In this document: one piece after another, positions 60,340 through 64,000 of the stretch
How the letters are laid out: the number at the start of each line of letters is the position of its first letter
Numbering within the stretch: position 1 is the stretch's first letter
From: Pleodorina starrii
Taxonomy: Eukaryota; Chlorophyta; Chlorophyceae; Chlamydomonadales; Volvocaceae
Length of the DNA stretch: 64,000 nucleotides
Reading direction: 5' to 3'
NCBI GenBank assembly: GCA_030267565.1
Contig: BRXU01000019.1
Span: 112,501 to 176,500, forward strand
Program-made: the position numbers and the translations under genes
The notes under the pieces: generated by a model
The model's database searches: none
What the model was told of the DNA's origin: nothing
Seen by the model: only the letters and a program-made list of their open reading frames with translations

Positions 60340-60553
60340 GAAGGGGATGGAAGGGGAAGGGAGGGGAGGGGAGGGGAGGGGAGGGGAGGGGAGGGGAGGG
60401 GAGGGGAGGGGAGGGGAGGGGAGGGGAGGGGACGGGAGGGAAGGGGACGGGAGGGAAGGGGACGGGAGGGAAGGGGACGGGAGGGAAGGGGAGGGGAGGG
60501 GAGGGGACGGGAGGGAAGGGGACGGGAGGGAAGGGGACGGGAGGGAAGGGGAC
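60340..60553. repeat. (GGGGA)n / GACGGGAGGGAAGGG tract
   Basis: A purine-only tract passes from pure GGGGA pentamers (60,358-60,430) to a compound repeat GACGGGAGGGAAGGG, back to pentamers, then the compound repeat again. It lies shortly after the zinc-motif gene and may fall in its 3' UTR, since the next TGTAA is at 60,655. Confidence 0.93.
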
Positions 60554-61947
60554 GGGACCACGAGATCGTTGGTTGGCCAACTGCGGGTGGCACTGCGGTC
60601 CGAGCCGAATCGCCCTGGTGTGCGTTGGCGGCTCTCCGGCAATCCGTCCTTATTTGTAAAGCGCGCGGGTGCGGAACGTCCTCGCGTCCATGAGTTGACC
60701 CGGGCGCCTAGGGCCCCCGGCCTGGTGCACAGGTCGCCAGGGGCATTCATGAACGTATGGGGCGACCGGGTTTGTCGCACGCCTCCCTGGAGCGGGCCGC
60801 CGTTAGTTGCTGGAGCGGGCCGCTCGATGTAGTCCTCACCGACCGACTGGCTGACTGGCTGACTGACTTAACAATGCAGCGAGGGACTGGAAATCTGCGG
60901 CGATGCACATTGATATTCATGCGCTCCTGATGCATTTTTTTAGTCGGGCTTGCAGCATGTGTTGGAGCAGGTCTCATGATTTGGGGCCTCACGGCAGACT
61001 GCGAAGGCCTGCTCCTGCTCCATGCATCGTGTCTTCGACTGTCTGGCTGTTGCACCCACGCTGTACCTTTCCGTAGCGGTGATGGCGCGGTGTGTTTCCA
61101 TATAGTGTAGCAGGATTTTGTGTTTCCGTAGAGTGCAGCACGGTAGCGGTTGGCGGGACCCTTCGTGCCGGCCAGACTAACCCAGCCGACTCAGCACAAG
61201 TTAGGGTGCCGGCAGGACAACATGGAGGGTAGTTGCCTGCGTCCTTCCGCTGCGGTTTCAAGTTTTTTCCCCACTTGTGGTGGTGGGCCATCAGGATGAT
61301 GATCGGTCCACCCGCGTGAGTTCATGGTGGCAGGGCTAAGGTGTTTCTGCGGAGGCTTGTTGTCCGGACGGGAGTGTGGTGCAGTATGGCTCTCGCTCCG
61401 GGACCGCTGGGGTGCAATGTCCAGGACTGCCTTCACTGCCAGCCACTCTAGCAAACAAAGTGAAGGGGGTTTGGGGGAGAGCATGGGCTTTGCAGAGGGT
61501 ATGGCGGTTTTCGAAGTGCCGCAAGGCTGGGGCTGCCGCTCCGGGCTCATGTTCGGGGTTCTGGATGTCAACTGACCAACTGACAGTGAGGAGCACCAGG
61601 AGATGTACCGTAACCACCAGCTACTGCTACTGGCCCAGACAGGCGGAGTGGGGCGGGGGTGTGAGCAGGTGGGAGGTGCGCAGCGCATGGCCGCTCCCCC
61701 ACGGCAGCCCTGCTCATCCCAAGATGTGGCAAAGCATCAGCATCACGTCGCCTCCAGTTGTTCGCTTCCACCCGAGCGCTCTTCACAGCACTTCCAAACA
61801 CGGAGTAATGTTTACCAGACAAACATACATGTAAACCAATCAATACCGGGAGAGCTGCGACCGCGCCGCCGTCGCGACGAACCCAAACGCAGCACAGCAC
61901 AGCAGCAGCACGAACACCCAGACAGCACGACCCGATCCGACACAGCA
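60554..61947. other. no confident gene
   Basis: Mixed sequence with a TGTAA motif at 60,655 and short tandem GACTGGCTGACTG near 60,843. Minus-strand frames at 61,190-61,690 are open but carry no recognisable motif. Confidence 0.4.
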
Positions 61948-62016
61948 TTACTCGCGAATGTGGGGGATGTTGACCCAGGTGGCACCGGCGGTGTTGACGT
62001 CGGGGTCACCGGGGGG
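61948..62016 (-). CDS. possible terminal exon of an unidentified gene
   Basis: A minus-strand reading enters after a plausible acceptor (CGCTGACAG) at 62,017 and gives 22 residues ending DPDVNTAGATWVNIPHIRE before TAA, which looks protein-like. Just upstream (62,030-62,230) the same strand reads HDTAADIATIVEYLRG and FPDDTAQAAATALDA in two phases, so more exons probably exist. The implied introns are shorter than usual for this genome (about 60 bases or less), so the model is weak and the family unknown. Confidence 0.3.
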   Translation of the reverse strand, partial: PPGDPDVNTAGATWVNIPHIRE

Positions 62017-63543
62017 CTGTCAGCGGGGGGATGTCAGCGGATTGTCCGGCAGTGCAGTGCCGCGGAGGTACTCAACGATGGTGGCGATGTCCGCGGCGGT
62101 GTCGTGGAAAGTAGCGGTGGCGGACTGGTGGCGTGCGAGTACGCCGTAGACGCCGTAGACGCGCGTCGAGAGCGGTGGCAGCAGCTTGGGCGGTGTCGTC
62201 GGGGAAGGCACGCGGCACCCCTCACGCAGGCAGGTGGGAGGGTGGGCGCGTTGGTTCTAGAGGCCATGTCCCGGCAGAGGGACACGCCTCGTCAGGTACA
62301 GCAACATAATGGCAGTTAGTGAGCACAGGCGCGCGTGGGGCCAAACAGACCGGACTGGCAGCAGCTGTACGGCTCCTCCGTACCCCTGCCAGTATCGTTG
62401 CGAAATTTGTCCTACTCCTCGCGTTACCCTTCCTCGAAGAGTTACAAAGTCAAGCCATGAAAGGTCTTCATGCGGCTATCCCAGCGCTTTCCCGCCCCAT
62501 TACGTGCATTGCAAGGGTTAGGGCGTGTTAGGGTAATTGCTTGGTTCTTACATGGCCCATAGCACTGCTTGTCTGCATCTTAGCTTGAAAGCCACTGAGC
62601 CCGTCGGATGGCATACTGTTACCTATCATGCAAGGTACAGCGCTTTCCACGGCACGGAGTGGGCAGGCCAGCACTTGCAGCAGCCATGCAGCAGCAAATA
62701 CATGTGGTCCCCCTGTCCCGGAGCGGAGAGAAACCGCAAACAAATGATCCGTTTCGGCCTGAATCGCTTTCGTACGCGTAATTGAACAAGGCTGCTACCT
62801 GCATACTTTTGATAGACACGAGCAGTCAAGGCAAGAAACTAACGAACAGGCAACCCACGGAACGGTTGGTTCCTATCCACCCGAAAGGGTCCAAGGAACC
62901 TGCAGTAGCTGTCAATGCAAATACGGATTGAACACATTCACAGCCAATGCGAAGTGCGCATCAGTGCAACTTCCTAGTGCAAGCATATGTCAACCGGATT
63001 CCACCCGGAAAAGTGAATCAAATGCCCCTCAATACACTCAACATGAACGTTAATGGATTGCGATTTGTCTCATCAAGAGGCAGGGACACGGAGAAGATTT
63101 TGTCACGCTGATACGGGCGTGCTGACAAGGACCTTCAATGGCGTCCATCGTTCTTAATAACATGGTATATACCCGTGAGGTACCTTTAGTTTGATTGCTT
63201 CTTAAGCAACCTTGGCAACCGTACCAAGGCGAACTGCCGAAGCGTGACCTTTCAAGGACGTTAAGCTTCGACATAATTTAGAACCTCTAGCAACTGCACA
63301 GCATGCTTACCAAGTGAACAATGAGCGCTCTCCAGTGATGCTGGTCACTTTCGTCCCAACAGGTCTCGGAGCCGATTTCGAAGCGGATTTTCTTGGACGA
63401 GAGCATATGAGAGCCTTTAGACCTCATCTAGCCAATTAATTATCGAAAATTTGCCGTTTCACTTTTAAAAGAAGGCAAGCGCCTTGCAGAATCGCCCGTC
63501 AGAAGGACAAATGTCTTACTAGCATGACCTGAGCGCTCCGACT
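62017..63543. other. upstream region, AT-richer, no gene resolved
   Basis: The left part may hold further exons of the minus-strand gene ending at 61,948. From about 62,500 GC content drops and there is no coding signal; the last kilobase is likely the upstream region of the gene starting at 63,544. Confidence 0.4.
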
Positions 63544-64000
63544 ATGACCTGGATTTTATGCTGCATACGTGCCAAAGCATTAGGGGAGTCTTGCGCAGCA
63601 GAAGAGCGGCCATGCGCCAATACAGCTGGCCCCAGCCCCAGCAAGGCAACGACGAGAAACTCGCTGTCAGCACGCACGACGTCCTTGGACCATAAGGACG
63701 ACCCATCGTTGCCTCAGCCGCTGGTGCATGCCCCGTCGTCGAGAGTGCGAAAAGCATCGCAACATGGATTGCGGCTTTCTGAGGAGACACTTACCAGCGC
63801 CCTCTCCACAACTCCAACCAGTCTTAATCCACTAGCTTATGTCTTTCCTTTTGTCAACGACGACAACGAGGACTTCAGTACTGGGCACATACGGGAGGAC
63901 GTTGATGCGCTGAATTGCAACCCGCCGGCCGGGCAGCCTCGCAGTAAGATCGATTTTGCGGACCTGTGCGGTTCCTTGGAGAATTTGGTCTACCTGGGAG
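63544..64000 (+). CDS. 5' part of an unidentified gene, cut by the window end
   Basis: An ATG at 63,544 opens a frame with no stop through base 64,000 (152 codons). It begins MTWILCCIRAK, where the paired Cys close to the N-terminus could be lipid-modified. The next 90 residues are Ser/Thr-rich and probably disordered; the last 40 (AYVFPFVNDDNEDF, SKIDFADLCGSLENLVYLG) look folded. The final LENLVYLG resembles the first strand before a kinase glycine loop, but the window ends there, so a kinase is only a guess. Codon use (TTA, ATA, CAA, TCA) is less GC-ended than in the other genes here, which may mean a younger or transferred gene. An intron may also begin unseen within this stretch. Confidence 0.6.
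   Translation, partial: MTWILCCIRAKALGESCAAEERPCANTAGPSPSKATTRNSLSARTTSLDHKDDPSLPQPLVHAPSSRVRKASQHGLRLSEETLTSALSTTPTSLNPLAYVFPFVNDDNEDFSTGHIREDVDALNCNPPAGQPRSKIDFADLCGSLENLVYLG

Noticed and set aside
62508..62540. TTAGGG-like motifs suggesting an interstitial telomere
   Set aside because: Only two or three irregular copies (GGTTAGGGCGTGTTAGGG); chance cannot be excluded.

Overview
The window looks like nuclear DNA of a chlorophycean green alga, probably a volvocine (Chlamydomonas/Volvox group). The reasons are very high GC, small exons split by short GT-AG introns (often GTGAGT or GTGGGT ... GCAG), GC-ending codons, TGTAA polyadenylation-type signals, a flagellar axoneme protein, and proteins with organelle targeting leaders. 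All gene models here were built by hand by joining exons so that splice sites and reading phase agree. No database search was run, and family names rest on recognised motifs.

Left third (1-28 kb): repeat-dominated. A GC-rich minisatellite built from roughly 15-bp modules (GACGGCGAGGAGGT / GACGGCAGTGCAGGT) fills 1-4.1 kb and returns at 6.4, 9.3, 13.2, 16.0 and 19.0 kb. A 480-bp AAT/AATCAT microsatellite lies at 4.85 kb. From 10,681 to 21,634 there is a tandem array of four 2.8-3.0 kb units arranged as an ABAB higher-order repeat with an exact 5,810-bp dimer period. A truncated unit precedes it at 6,959 and an inverted fragment lies at 26,959. A 586-bp fold-back (MITE-like) element sits at 22,487-23,072, and a near-perfect 10-bp array lies at 23.5 kb. 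I see no confident gene here.

Right part (28.9-64 kb): gene-rich. In order: a plastid-type alpha/beta hydrolase (-, 28,874-33,395); a membrane protein resembling the torsin cofactor LAP1 (-, 35,939-38,036); eIF2B delta (-, 38,936-44,815); the axonemal NME7/FAP67-type nucleoside diphosphate kinase (+, 45,166-48,896), divergent from eIF2B delta across 350 bp; mitochondrial ribosomal protein bL32m (+, 49,429-50,084); a very large low-complexity, Q-rich protein with a TFIIS N-terminal domain (-, 51,320-58,615); a small membrane protein with DnaJ-like CxxC zinc motifs (+, 59,377-60,004); a possible unidentified 3' end (-, near 62.0 kb); and the 5' end of a gene that runs off the window (+, from 63,544).

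The genes do not form a pathway; this is ordinary eukaryotic gene neighbourhood beside a satellite domain. The most unusual observation is the LAP1-like protein. It carries a nucleoplasmic-type N-terminus, one membrane span and a luminal-type domain ending in a motif that matches the LAP1 arginine-finger region, in a lineage where I do not know of torsins. The ABAB satellite is the most unusual structural feature.
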